Shown here: in pieces, positions 40,890 to 48,396 of the stretch
Numbering within the stretch: position 1 is the first letter of the stretch
Layout of the letters: each line of letters starts with the position of its first letter
Assembly (NCBI GenBank): GCA_934376955.1
Contig: CAKRPJ010000014.1
Location: 1 to 56,041, forward strand
Length of the DNA: 56,041 nucleotides
DNA from: CAKRPJ01 sp934376955
Lineage (GTDB): Bacteria > Bacillota > Clostridia > Lachnospirales > Lachnospiraceae
Reading direction: 5' to 3'
The notes under the pieces: model-generated
Databases searched by the model: none
Seen by the model: the letters and a program-made list of their open reading frames with translations, nothing else
What the model was told of the DNA's origin: nothing
Program-made: the position numbers and the translations under genes

Positions 40890-42062
40890 ATGGAAAAGCT
40901 GATTTATGTAAACCGAAAAGGAACCAACTGCTACAAATGGGATCCAGCCGAACCGCCCTGTGGAATCACGGATTTTATTCCTCTTACCGTTGCTGATTCT
41001 GATTATAAATGCCCGGAATGTGTCCGCACTGCTTTAAAAAATTACATTGAAATGGGTGCTCTCGGCTATGGTGGTCCTTCTGAAGCATACTTTTCTAATT
41101 TTATATCCTGGGAAAAACAATATCACAATACGATAATTAATAAAGAATGGATTCGTTTTGCTCCCGGTGTATTAGTCGCTGTTTCCTGGCTTCTAGAGGA
41201 ACTGTTTCAGCCCAATGATGCCTGCCTTATATTTACACCGGTATACGAACCATTCCACGATATTGCACCCAAATGTGGCCTGCAGCTAGTAACCAGCCAA
41301 CTGCTGAACACCACCGGAACCTATACCATTGATTTCGCTGATTTTGAACACAAGATACAGGAACGTCATGTAAAAGTGCTTCTTTTCTGCTCTCCTCATA
41401 ATCCCATTGGACGTGTATGGACAAAAGAGGAACTGGCACAGGTGGTTTCTATCTGTAAAAAATACAATGTGTTTATCATCTCCGATGAGATCCACCATGA
41501 TATCACTCTGTTTGGTCATGAACACTGTTCCCTGCTTTCTTTTATCGATTATCAGAAACACATAGCTATGCTGACTTCCCCGGCAAAAACCTTCAACCTT
41601 GCCGGATTAGATAATTCCTTCATGGTACTGCCGGACAAAAAGGCCCGGGAAATCATCGATATCCGCCAGGATAAAGTGAATATCACTTCCGGAAATATAT
41701 TGGGTAACTTGGCTGCAGAGACTGCCTATGGACAGGGCCGTGAATGGTTGGAAAACCTTTTCCCAACCATTGAACAGAATTATTTATTTGCTAAAGAACG
41801 GCTACTAACAGCTTTTCCTGATTTAGAAATCAGTCCTTTGGAAGGGACCTTTTTAATGTGGGTTGATTTCAAAAACCATGTTCCTTCCGATATTCGTATC
41901 CGGGAATATATTACCCGCACCTGCGGTGTACTTGTGAGTGATGGTTACGGTTACGGTGGCGAAGCATTTGCATCCTTTGGCCGAATTAACTTATCCACCT
42001 CCATGGAAAATCTGGAAGAGGGTCTTAAGCGAATCATCAATGGATTAAAAAATTCTCAATAA
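40890..42062 (+). CDS. MalY/PatB-family PLP-dependent C-S lyase
   Basis: A 390-residue fold-type I PLP enzyme matching PatB/MalY cystathionine beta-lyases, which release homocysteine or H2S from cystathionine or cysteine and can also act as aminotransferases. The N terminus (RKGTNCYKWDP) is the family's usual RxGTxSxKWD. The PLP lysine is in LTSPAKTFNLAGL, and the SDEIHHDI segment holds the Asp and Tyr-region residues. The start at 40890 fits that N terminus, with AAAGGAA upstream; ATG 40863 has no site. It diverges from the amino-acid ABC operon, which hints at a sulfur amino-acid uptake and cleavage module. Confidence 0.9.
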   Translation: MEKLIYVNRKGTNCYKWDPAEPPCGITDFIPLTVADSDYKCPECVRTALKNYIEMGALGYGGPSEAYFSNFISWEKQYHNTIINKEWIRFAPGVLVAVSWLLEELFQPNDACLIFTPVYEPFHDIAPKCGLQLVTSQLLNTTGTYTIDFADFEHKIQERHVKVLLFCSPHNPIGRVWTKEELAQVVSICKKYNVFIISDEIHHDITLFGHEHCSLLSFIDYQKHIAMLTSPAKTFNLAGLDNSFMVLPDKKAREIIDIRQDKVNITSGNILGNLAAETAYGQGREWLENLFPTIEQNYLFAKERLLTAFPDLEISPLEGTFLMWVDFKNHVPSDIRIREYITRTCGVLVSDGYGYGGEAFASFGRINLSTSMENLEEGLKRIINGLKNSQ

Positions 42063-42093
42063 TTCCGCATGCATTGGGCATGAACACATTGCG

Positions 42094-42133
42094 AAAAAGG
42101 ATTGTGTCATACACTCCCGACACAATCCTTTTT
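42094..42133. terminator. Bidirectional terminator
   Basis: AAAAAGGATTGTGTC (42094-42108) pairs perfectly with GACACAATCCTTTTT (42119-42133), between two convergent genes. Confidence 0.95.
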
Positions 42134-42135
42134 CC

Positions 42136-42618
42136 TTACACGTCTATATTTCTTACTCCCAATTCCTGAATCAGAATTTCAGAAACTTTTTTTACACTAT
42201 TTCTGGTAAACCGCACACATTGTTCGGTGTGTTCCGCTTTTGCCAGATCATACTCTCTCGTCAGTACTCTGCAGCATGCAGCATTTTTGCCGGTCATTTC
42301 CTTGAACCAGTCATGGAGTTCTTTTGTTCTGTCCATGCACACAACTGCCTTCGGATCCTTTGCTCCGGTTGGCTCTGTACGACCAAGGAATAATCCCAGG
42401 GAAATAATTCCACCATTCAGAGCACCGCACATACAGCCTGCTCTTCCGGCCCCGCCACCCATTCCAGACGCCATTGCTATCACTTCTCTCGGTATATCCA
42501 CTCCAAAATTATCAATGATGGACGCAATCACCGCCTCTGAGCAAAAGAAGCCGCCGCAAAAATATCGTTCCGCATCATCCATGATTTTATTTATGCTGAT
42601 TTCACTTTTAACCTTCAT
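42136..42618 (-). CDS. C_GCAxxG_C_C-family protein
   Basis: A 160-residue small redox-like protein of the C_GCAxxG_C_C family. Visible cysteines are CGGFFCSEAV (residues about 21-26), the family-naming GCMCGALNGG, and later CMD, CCRV and QC. The pattern suggests metal or disulfide chemistry; relatives are often near redox enzymes, with no firm function. AAAGGAG is present upstream. It has its own promoter. The neighbouring C-S lyase hints at sulfur metabolism but is only context. Confidence 0.88.
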   Translation of the reverse strand: MKVKSEISINKIMDDAERYFCGGFFCSEAVIASIIDNFGVDIPREVIAMASGMGGGAGRAGCMCGALNGGIISLGLFLGRTEPTGAKDPKAVVCMDRTKELHDWFKEMTGKNAACCRVLTREYDLAKAEHTEQCVRFTRNSVKKVSEILIQELGVRNIDV

Positions 42619-42723
42619 CGTCTCGTTTTTCTCCTTTTAATTTACCTACTCTCATCCTCTACCCAAAATCTGCTTGGATGATTCGCGTCCTCAGACATCA
42701 CCGAAAAAAAAGTTATATTACTT

Positions 42724-42752
42724 ATATTACCATGCATCTCTTTGCGAGGCAA
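42724..42752 (-). promoter_or_regulatory. Promoter of the C_GCAxxG_C_C gene
   Basis: TTGCCT (42752-42747) and TAATAT (42729-42724) on the minus strand, spacing 17. Confidence 0.6.
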
Positions 42753-42781
42753 ACATTTGTTCTGTGTTTTATTAAAATAAT

Positions 42782-42832
42782 TGGCACACCTGACTCATCA
42801 CTAAAGTAACGAGAATGCGGTGTGCCATTTTT
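42782..42832. terminator. Hairpin downstream of rpsR
   Basis: TGGCACACC (42782-42790) pairs with GGTGTGCCA (42819-42827), with TTTTT on the plus strand. No plus-strand gene feeds it, so it may be a second stop for rpsR or part of an unrecognised element. The rest of the 312-base gap holds an imperfect CGAAAT/ATTTCG hairpin (42848-42869) and nothing else recognised. Confidence 0.55.
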
Positions 42833-42868
42833 CAAGTCGAACGTCCGCGAAATGCTTCTGTAATTTCG

Positions 42869-42904
42869 AAAAAGGGAATATGAAACATTTTTCACACTCC
42901 CTTT
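42869..42904 (-). terminator. Terminator of rpsF-ssb-rpsR
   Basis: AAAGGGAGTGTGAAA pairs along its full length (two G-T wobbles) with TTTCATATTCCCTTT on the minus strand, followed by TTC. Confidence 0.88.
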
Positions 42905-42930
42905 AATTTTTAACCTTAATTTTTCAGGGC

Positions 42931-43197
42931 CTACTCGCAAACATACGGCATGAGAGCGATGTGTCTTGCTCTCTTGATTGCTACTGTTAAAGCTCTCTGA
43001 TGCTTTGCACAGTTGCCTGTGATTCTTCTCGGAAGGATTTTTCCTCTCTCAGATACGTATCTCTTTAACTTATTTACGTCCTTGTAATCGATCTCACCGT
43101 TCTTCTCGCCACAGAATACGCAAACTTTTTTTCTTCTATGCATACCGCCTCTTCTAACTCTGGTAGAATCAGCCTTATCGCCTTTGTTGAATGCCAT
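42931..43197 (-). CDS. rpsR: 30S ribosomal protein S18
   Basis: An 88-residue S18, a 30S platform protein paired with S6. Signature KKVCVFCGEK (zinc-ribbon CxxC variant), IDYKDVNKLKRYVSERGKILPRRITGNCAKHQRALTVAIKRARHIALMPY. It is the last gene of the conserved rpsF-ssb-rpsR operon, 22 bases after ssb. Confidence 0.98.
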   Translation of the reverse strand: MAFNKGDKADSTRVRRGGMHRRKKVCVFCGEKNGEIDYKDVNKLKRYVSERGKILPRRITGNCAKHQRALTVAIKRARHIALMPYVCE

Positions 43198-43219
43198 TGT
43201 TAATTACCTCCTGTCAGAT

Positions 43220-43717
43220 TTAGTTGAATGGAAGTCCTTCGTCCTCGACTCCATCAGGAATATTCATAAATCCATCGCCGATCGCACTGGACGGAGCAGG
43301 TCTAGTCCCCTGCTGATAGCTGCTGCCGCCACGGTTTCCACCATAGCTGCCTCCGCCATAATTAGCACCGCCGTCACCGCTCTGGTTCTTGCTGTCAGCG
43401 AATTCCTGGTCTTCTACAATAATATCCGTTGTATAGACCTTCTGGCCATCCTTATTTACATAGCTTCCTGTCTGGATCCTTCCGGACACAAGTACACGCA
43501 TGCCCTGGCGGAAATACTTCTCAGCAAACTCGCCGGCACGGTCAAATGCTACGATGTTGATAAAATCAGCTGTCTGACCCTGATCGCCATCCTGGCTTCT
43601 TCTGCCCCTTCTGTCAACAGCAAGCGTATATCTTGCAATTGCCATGGAACGTTCACCCTGAGAATAACGAACCTCCGGATCTCTGGTCAATCTACCCATA
43701 AGGATAACTTTATTCAT
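43220..43717 (-). CDS. ssb: Single-stranded DNA-binding protein
   Basis: A 165-residue SSB with an N-terminal OB fold (MNKVILMGRLTRDPEVR ... FINIVAFDRAGEFAEKYFRQGMRVLVSGRIQTGSY), a Gly/Ser/Gln-rich linker, and the acidic tip DEGLPFN, a version of the DDDIPF tail that recruits replication and repair partners. Located between the two ribosomal protein genes, as in most Firmicutes. Confidence 0.98.
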   Translation of the reverse strand: MNKVILMGRLTRDPEVRYSQGERSMAIARYTLAVDRRGRRSQDGDQGQTADFINIVAFDRAGEFAEKYFRQGMRVLVSGRIQTGSYVNKDGQKVYTTDIIVEDQEFADSKNQSGDGGANYGGGSYGGNRGGSSYQQGTRPAPSSAIGDGFMNIPDGVEDEGLPFN

Positions 43718-43735
43718 ATAATCACACTTTCTTTA

Positions 43736-44023
43736 TTAAGCGTCCTGTCTTACGCAAAGGTAACGGATAACCGTCTCCATAATGCGGATGTGAGCCTCTA
43801 CCTCGTTCGGGCAGTTGGAATCTCCCTCGAAGTGAATGAAGTAGTAGAATCCCTCTTTCATTTTCTGGATCTCATAAGCAAGCTTCTTCTTGCCCCATTC
43901 ATCCACATCTGTAACAGTACCGCCGAAACGGGTGATATAACCTTTCACCTTTTCGAGAGCGGCTGTTCTCTCATCATCCTCAAGCTTTGCGCTAAGAACA
44001 ACTGCTAATTCGTATTTGTTCAT
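43736..44023 (-). CDS. rpsF: 30S ribosomal protein S6
   Basis: A 95-residue S6 (MNKYELAVVLSAKLEDDERTAALEKVKGYITRFGGTVTDVDEWGKKKLAYEIQKMKEGFYYFIHFE, given in part), which binds S18 on the platform. It is first in the operon. GGAGG before its ATG is partly tied up in a leader hairpin. Confidence 0.98.
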   Translation of the reverse strand: MNKYELAVVLSAKLEDDERTAALEKVKGYITRFGGTVTDVDEWGKKKLAYEIQKMKEGFYYFIHFEGDSNCPNEVEAHIRIMETVIRYLCVRQDA

Positions 44024-44034
44024 AGTTCATTTCC

Positions 44035-44079
44035 TCCTTGTGGTCTCTGGCCCCCGTTTTTCAGTAACAGGAGCAAGGA
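44035..44079 (-). promoter_or_regulatory. Candidate S6:S18 autoregulatory leader hairpin
   Basis: On the minus strand TCCTTG (44079-44074) pairs with CAAGGA (44040-44035), which is part of the rpsF ribosome site, enclosing a GC-rich interior with CGGGGGCC. S6:S18 leader RNAs are known in many bacteria and block translation when bound; this hairpin fits the position and logic. The conserved CCG loop was not verified. Confidence 0.5.
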
Positions 44080-44101
44080 ATTTATTGTGTCACAGGTATT
44101 C

Positions 44102-44130
44102 ATAATAACAGAAATACACTGGAAATGCAA
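44102..44130 (-). promoter_or_regulatory. Promoter of rpsF operon
   Basis: TTGCAT (44130-44125) and TATTAT (44107-44102) on the minus strand, spacing 17. Confidence 0.75.
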
Positions 44131-44148
44131 GTCTTTTTTGATGCTTTT

Positions 44149-44349
44149 CTATTGCTTTAAAACAGTTCCGTCTGCCTTAGTCAATGCTCTGGTATTTTTC
44201 TCTACCAGCTTTCTGGTCACCATGACCATGTGTCCGCAGCCCATACATTTTAGCCGGAAATCGGCCCCGACCCGCAGGATCTCCCATTCCTGACTGCCGC
44301 ATGGATGCGGTTTCTTTAATTTAACGATATCTCCAACCTCATATACCAT
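44149..44349 (-). CDS. DUF951 family protein
   Basis: A 66-residue protein of the DUF951/YyzM family: VGDIVKLKKPHPCGSQEWEILRVGADFRLKCMGCGHMVMVTR. The CxxC pair and one earlier Cys suggest zinc binding. GAAAGGA places the start at 44349. It is often found near rpsF or in chromosome-partition clusters in Firmicutes; function unknown. It is the last gene of the DUF2156-GNAT-Sir2 operon. Confidence 0.9.
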   Translation of the reverse strand: MVYEVGDIVKLKKPHPCGSQEWEILRVGADFRLKCMGCGHMVMVTRKLVEKNTRALTKADGTVLKQ

Positions 44350-44393
44350 ATTTTGTCCTTTCATGATTCGGTCGTTTCTGTCTGCTGTATCGA

Positions 44394-45116
44394 TCAGATC
44401 CCCACGGCATCCCCGAGGATCTCACCAATGGGGCCGCTGATCACCAGATCGGCACGGCTGTCCATAGGCGTCACGGATTTATTGATGAGGACAAGCTTGC
44501 TTCCATTATAGTAGTCGATAAGTCCTGCTGCCGGATAGACTGTTAAAGAGGTTCCGCCGATGATCAGCACATCTGCGTTGGATATATAGGCTACAGCCTT
44601 TCTCAGGGTCTGCTGATCCAGCCCCTCCTCATAAAGCACTACATCCGGCTTGATCATTCCGCCGCATTCACATCTGGGGATTCCTTCGGAATTCAAGATC
44701 GCATCCAGTCCATAGAATCTGCCGCATCTTGTGCAGTGGTTTCTGAGGACGGAGCCGTGAAGCTCCAGAACCTCTTTGCTCCCGGCCTTCTGATGGAGTC
44801 CATCGATATTCTGGGTGATGACCGCACGCAGCTTTCCCTCCTGCTCCAGCTTTGCAAGGGCTTTGTGCGCCCGGTTTGGTTCTGCATGAGGAAACAGCAT
44901 CTTGTCCCTGTAGAAGCGGTAAAATTCCTCCGGCTTTTTCATATAAAAGGTATGGCTTAAGATAGTTTCCGGCGGATAGGCATATTTCTGGTTATAGAGC
45001 CCGTCTGTGCTTCTGAAATCCGGGATATGACTCTCTGTAGAGACACCGGCGCCGCCAAAAAATACAATATTATCACTATCCTCCAGCCACATTTTTAACG
45101 TATCACGTTCTGACAT
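44394..45116 (-). CDS. Sir2-family NAD-dependent protein deacylase
   Basis: A 240-residue sirtuin removing acyl groups from lysines with NAD. Motifs: GAGVSTESHIPDFRS (NAD binding), TQNIDGLHQ, LHGSVLRNHCTRCG and CECGG (four zinc Cys), GGTSLTVYPAAGLI. It follows a GNAT acetyltransferase gene by 30 bases, so writer and eraser of acetylation may be co-expressed. Confidence 0.95.
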   Translation of the reverse strand: MSERDTLKMWLEDSDNIVFFGGAGVSTESHIPDFRSTDGLYNQKYAYPPETILSHTFYMKKPEEFYRFYRDKMLFPHAEPNRAHKALAKLEQEGKLRAVITQNIDGLHQKAGSKEVLELHGSVLRNHCTRCGRFYGLDAILNSEGIPRCECGGMIKPDVVLYEEGLDQQTLRKAVAYISNADVLIIGGTSLTVYPAAGLIDYYNGSKLVLINKSVTPMDSRADLVISGPIGEILGDAVGI

Positions 45117-45146
45117 TTTACGTCCTCCTTTCCGGCATTACAGACC

Positions 45147-46172
45147 TTATACTACCTCATCCAAAAAAATCCCCCTCAAAGGTTCGATCCATGATCCGTA
45201 TGGCAGTTCACTTACCTGCTTCGGAAGTGCATAGCCAAAAAGCCATTGTGTAAGCTCCGAGATCGTAAATACTGCCATTTTCCCCTTTGCGATAAACCGG
45301 GATTCCTGCACCATCTCCGATCCGGTCTTTGTAAGCTTCCAGAGCCATGCCCCCTGATTCTGAGGAACAAAAAGATCCGTAACCCCGATCTCTATCGTGA
45401 TCTCCTGCTCCGGACAAGCCTCCGACAGACGGATGTTTTTTATAAACTCCGGCATGCAGACGATCCTGGCCATGATCGCAGGTCTGGAACCGGCAGATGT
45501 CCGGTAGCGCTCTCCGGTGTAAAGGTAGCGCAGATTTTTTTCCGCACTCCCCCACTCACTTTCCATCCCGACAAACCAGTCATCCTCGTAGATCAGGCTG
45601 CAGGATCCGTTTTCACTTTTTAATTCCTTTTCCATCCGCTCCAGATAAGCAGCATCCCGAACAGCAAACACATCATACTGACGTTTCAGCCAGGCATTCT
45701 GCCACTCCGCCAATTCTTCATAGAGTGCTCCTCCCGGGCAGGGAACCTTTTGGATATTCTTATTATAACGAAGGACCCACCGGGGCTGATCAAAGATAAA
45801 CCGGAAATCATACGGTGTATAAAGCGATTCCCTCGCAGGCATTAAAAATGTAAAGGGCATTCTTTCCTCCTGCATATCCCGCAGCATATTTAAGAGCAGA
45901 CTCCGCATGTGTCCCTTGTGGCGTTCACTGATCTTTGTGGCCACTGCAACGATATAATCACAGGTCTTTACGTCTCCGCGCATGAAAATGGAGTAAGGAT
46001 TTCTGTGCAGCATGGAGACGATCTCGCCCTCCTTTTCGCATACAAGAATCCTGTTATCCTTCGTTTTTTCCGTAAAATAATAATCAAGAAACGGCTCTGC
46101 ATCCTCCGGGAACGCCTCATTCCACAAAGGGATTGCCCGCTTCTTTTCTTCTTGATTTAAATAACGTATCAT
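45147..46172 (-). CDS. GNAT acetyltransferase (Eis-like, with C-terminal domain)
   Basis: A 341-residue N-acetyltransferase. The N-terminal GNAT fold has IVSMLHRNPY and the acetyl-CoA loop VATKISERHKGHMRSLLLNML. A second GNAT-like part and a sterol-carrier-like C-terminal region (VFTISELTQWLFGY) follow, as in Eis-type enzymes. The start at 46172 lies 4 bases after the previous stop; a longer upstream extension overlaps that gene and lacks support. Substrate unknown. Confidence 0.85.
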   Translation of the reverse strand: MIRYLNQEEKKRAIPLWNEAFPEDAEPFLDYYFTEKTKDNRILVCEKEGEIVSMLHRNPYSIFMRGDVKTCDYIVAVATKISERHKGHMRSLLLNMLRDMQEERMPFTFLMPARESLYTPYDFRFIFDQPRWVLRYNKNIQKVPCPGGALYEELAEWQNAWLKRQYDVFAVRDAAYLERMEKELKSENGSCSLIYEDDWFVGMESEWGSAEKNLRYLYTGERYRTSAGSRPAIMARIVCMPEFIKNIRLSEACPEQEITIEIGVTDLFVPQNQGAWLWKLTKTGSEMVQESRFIAKGKMAVFTISELTQWLFGYALPKQVSELPYGSWIEPLRGIFLDEVV

Positions 46173-46176
46173 ACTC

Positions 46177-47109
46177 TTACAGATCCCTCTTATTTTCTTC
46201 CGACCACAGCTGCCGGATCCTGAATTTTTTCGCAAAGCCGATCGGATCATACGACATTTTGGCATGTCGCAATCCCTCTAAGCCCATATCATCCTCCCGG
46301 TTCACGATCTCAGCCTGAGGAAATTCATGGATCAGAAACAGGCGGTTGATCATCTGATACGCACCGCGGATCTCCGGGTTCGCCTTTTCAATATGAATGA
46401 TCGCCATCTTTTCCGTTTCGTTATAAGTTCCCATGGAAAAGGCCTCAAGCTGTCCGTCGATATAGATCCCGCCCATTTTCACATGCAGACGGCTGCAATT
46501 GTTCAGGATCCTGTGGATCCCTTCCACCTCATAGTCCAGCCGGCTCTCAGACTCCGGTTCCTTGATCCGGCTCCATCGGTCGAGAAAGTTCCATATATCC
46601 AGCTTGTCCGAGCAGTGAAGCGTCCTGTATTCATAACGCCCCTCGTATTCCTTTAAGAACGCGTTAATATGGTTTTTCTTTTTTCTCAGCTTCTTTCCTG
46701 TAAGCTCCTGAAGTGCCTTTGCATCATAGAGATAATCTCTGGCATCAAAAAGCTCCTCTACGCAGTAGCGGTCTGCCGGAAGCTTCAGATATTCCACAGC
46801 CGGCTCGTCTGCCAGATGTATTTCTAATGGAATATGGAGTTCTTCATTAAAATACTGCTCTAATTCTGCCATATAGACCGGCAGATCTTCCATACTGCAG
46901 ACGGGAAGTGCCGCAAATTTCTTTCCCTCTACCGTCAGAAGCCATAAAACAGCCTTATTATCCCGGATACAGTAGCGGACATCACAGTATACCCCCCAAA
47001 GATAGCTATCGAAAATCGTGCTGTCACAGGTTTGGTCATGACGTTTTCCGTAATACGGGGTCAGCTTATCCACACTTTCCGCATCTAACTCACAAAATTC
47101 CAGTTTCAT
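46177..47109 (-). CDS. DUF2156 family (LPG synthetase C-terminal-like) protein
   Basis: A 310-residue soluble protein of the DUF2156 family, related to the aminoacyl-transfer domain of lysyl-phosphatidylglycerol synthase and to GNAT folds. Visible are LTGKKLRKKKNHINAFLKEYEGRYEYR, MGGIYIDGQLEAFSMGTYN and INREDDMG-type VNREDDMGLEGLRHAKMSYDPIGFAKKF near the C terminus. No membrane helices, so it is the stand-alone form; these may use aminoacyl-tRNA. It is first in a four-gene operon and divergent from eda. Confidence 0.88.
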   Translation of the reverse strand: MKLEFCELDAESVDKLTPYYGKRHDQTCDSTIFDSYLWGVYCDVRYCIRDNKAVLWLLTVEGKKFAALPVCSMEDLPVYMAELEQYFNEELHIPLEIHLADEPAVEYLKLPADRYCVEELFDARDYLYDAKALQELTGKKLRKKKNHINAFLKEYEGRYEYRTLHCSDKLDIWNFLDRWSRIKEPESESRLDYEVEGIHRILNNCSRLHVKMGGIYIDGQLEAFSMGTYNETEKMAIIHIEKANPEIRGAYQMINRLFLIHEFPQAEIVNREDDMGLEGLRHAKMSYDPIGFAKKFRIRQLWSEENKRDL

Positions 47110-47243
47110 GTATTTCCCAACTTTCTATCGTTTTCTCTGCTTTCACTTCATCTCACTTTTTACGCGTTCATTTTATCACACTTTTTATTGTAAGAAAAGG
47201 TCAATATGGTGAACGTTTTCTATCGTTTTTCTATTGTTTTCTA

Positions 47244-47271
47244 TTGACATTTCAATGTCTGTGAGTATAAT
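47244..47271 (+). promoter_or_regulatory. Promoter of eda-kdgK
   Basis: TTGACA (47244-47249) and TATAAT (47266-47271), spacing 16. Confidence 0.88.
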
Positions 47272-47293
47272 TTAAATTATCGAATATCGCAAT

Positions 47294-47323
47294 ATGGAAC
47301 ATGGTTTCGTATTGTGAAACCAT
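47294..47323 (+). promoter_or_regulatory. KdgR/IclR-like operator
   Basis: ATGGAACATGGTTTCGT (47294-47310) matches 14 of 17 positions of the remembered KdgR site ATGAAACATTGTTTCAT. Overlapping it, ATGGTTTC (47301-47308) and GAAACCAT (47316-47323) form a perfect inverted repeat. Both lie just downstream of the -10. An IclR-family repressor sensing KDG is inferred; its gene is not in the window. Confidence 0.6.
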
Positions 47324-47396
47324 CATTGGGAAGACATAATATATTACTGAAGAAATAGGCACTTACTGAAATAAAACCTTAAAGGAGATTGGGATT

Positions 47397-48356
47397 ATGA
47401 ACGAAGTTTTGCAAAAAATCCAGAAAATTGGAATTGTTCCCGTTGTTGTTCTTGATGACGCAAAAGATGCGGCTCCGCTTGCAAAAGCACTTTGCGATGG
47501 CGGGCTTCCGTGTGCAGAGGTTACCTTCCGTACCGCTGCGGCTGAGGAATCTATCCGTATCATGACTAAGGAGTTCCCGCAGATGTTAGTCGGCGCAGGC
47601 ACTGTTCTCACCACTGAGCAGGTTGACCGTGCAGTTAATGCCGGAGCAAAATTCATCGTAAGCCCGGGTCTTGATCCGGTAGTTGTAAAATATTGTGTTG
47701 ACAAGGGAATTCCGGTTACACCGGGTACCTGCAACCCGAGCGACGTTGCGATCGCCGTTTCTCTCGGACTTGATGTTGTAAAGTTCTTCCCGGCTGAGCA
47801 GGCAGGCGGACTTGGTATGATCAAGGCTATGGCTGCTGCTTATACAAAGATGATGTTTATGCCGACAGGTGGTATCAACGCTAAGAATTTAAACTCCTAT
47901 CTCGCTTATGACAAGATCCTTGCTTGCGGCGGAAGCTGGATGGTTAAAAAAGATCTGATCGCAGCCGGAGAATTTGACAAGATCCGCGAGATGACAAAAG
48001 AGGCTGTTCAGACCATGCTTGGCTTTGAGCTTGCTCATATCGGAATCAACTGCGAAAATGAGGCTGAGGCTGAGAAGACAGCAGATGGCTTTGATGCTCT
48101 GTTCGGTTTCACAAAGAAGGTCGGCAACAGCTCCGTATTTGCCGGTACAGCCGTTGAATGTATGAAGAACGGCGGCCGCGGCATTAAGGGACACATTGCA
48201 GTAGCCACAAATTCCGTTCTGAGAGCGAAGAATTATCTTGAGATGTTAGGCTACAAGTTTGTTGAGGAAACCGCAAAGTTTAAGGGTGACAAACTGACCG
48301 CGATTTATCTGGAAAACGAAATCGGCGGTTTTGCAGTACATCTTGTTCAGAAGTAA
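47397..48356 (+). CDS. eda: KDPG/KHG aldolase fused to a VOC-like domain
   Basis: A 319-residue protein. Residues 1-205 are a class I KDPG aldolase (IGIVPVVVLDDAKDA, EVTFRTAAAEESIR, VGAGTVLTTEQVDRAVNAGAKFIVSPG, PVTPGTCNPSDV, VVKFFPAEQAGG with the Schiff-base Lys, MPTGGINAKN). Residues about 210-319 (FELAHIGINCENEAEAE...; GHIAVATNSVLRAKNYLEMLGYKF) look like a vicinal-oxygen-chelate/glyoxalase fold, absent in E. coli Eda (213 residues). The gene sits upstream of kdgK, making a two-step KDG-to-pyruvate pathway. Role of the added domain is unknown. Confidence 0.93.
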   Translation: MNEVLQKIQKIGIVPVVVLDDAKDAAPLAKALCDGGLPCAEVTFRTAAAEESIRIMTKEFPQMLVGAGTVLTTEQVDRAVNAGAKFIVSPGLDPVVVKYCVDKGIPVTPGTCNPSDVAIAVSLGLDVVKFFPAEQAGGLGMIKAMAAAYTKMMFMPTGGINAKNLNSYLAYDKILACGGSWMVKKDLIAAGEFDKIREMTKEAVQTMLGFELAHIGINCENEAEAEKTADGFDALFGFTKKVGNSSVFAGTAVECMKNGGRGIKGHIAVATNSVLRAKNYLEMLGYKFVEETAKFKGDKLTAIYLENEIGGFAVHLVQK

Positions 48357-48396
48357 TCTGTTTCATTATCGAAATATATATTAAGGAGAACTTATC

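Noticed and set aside
42619..42930. Small RNA between rpsR and the C_GCAxxG_C_C gene
   Set aside because: Several hairpins are present but no promoter of its own was found; terminator debris is the simpler reading.
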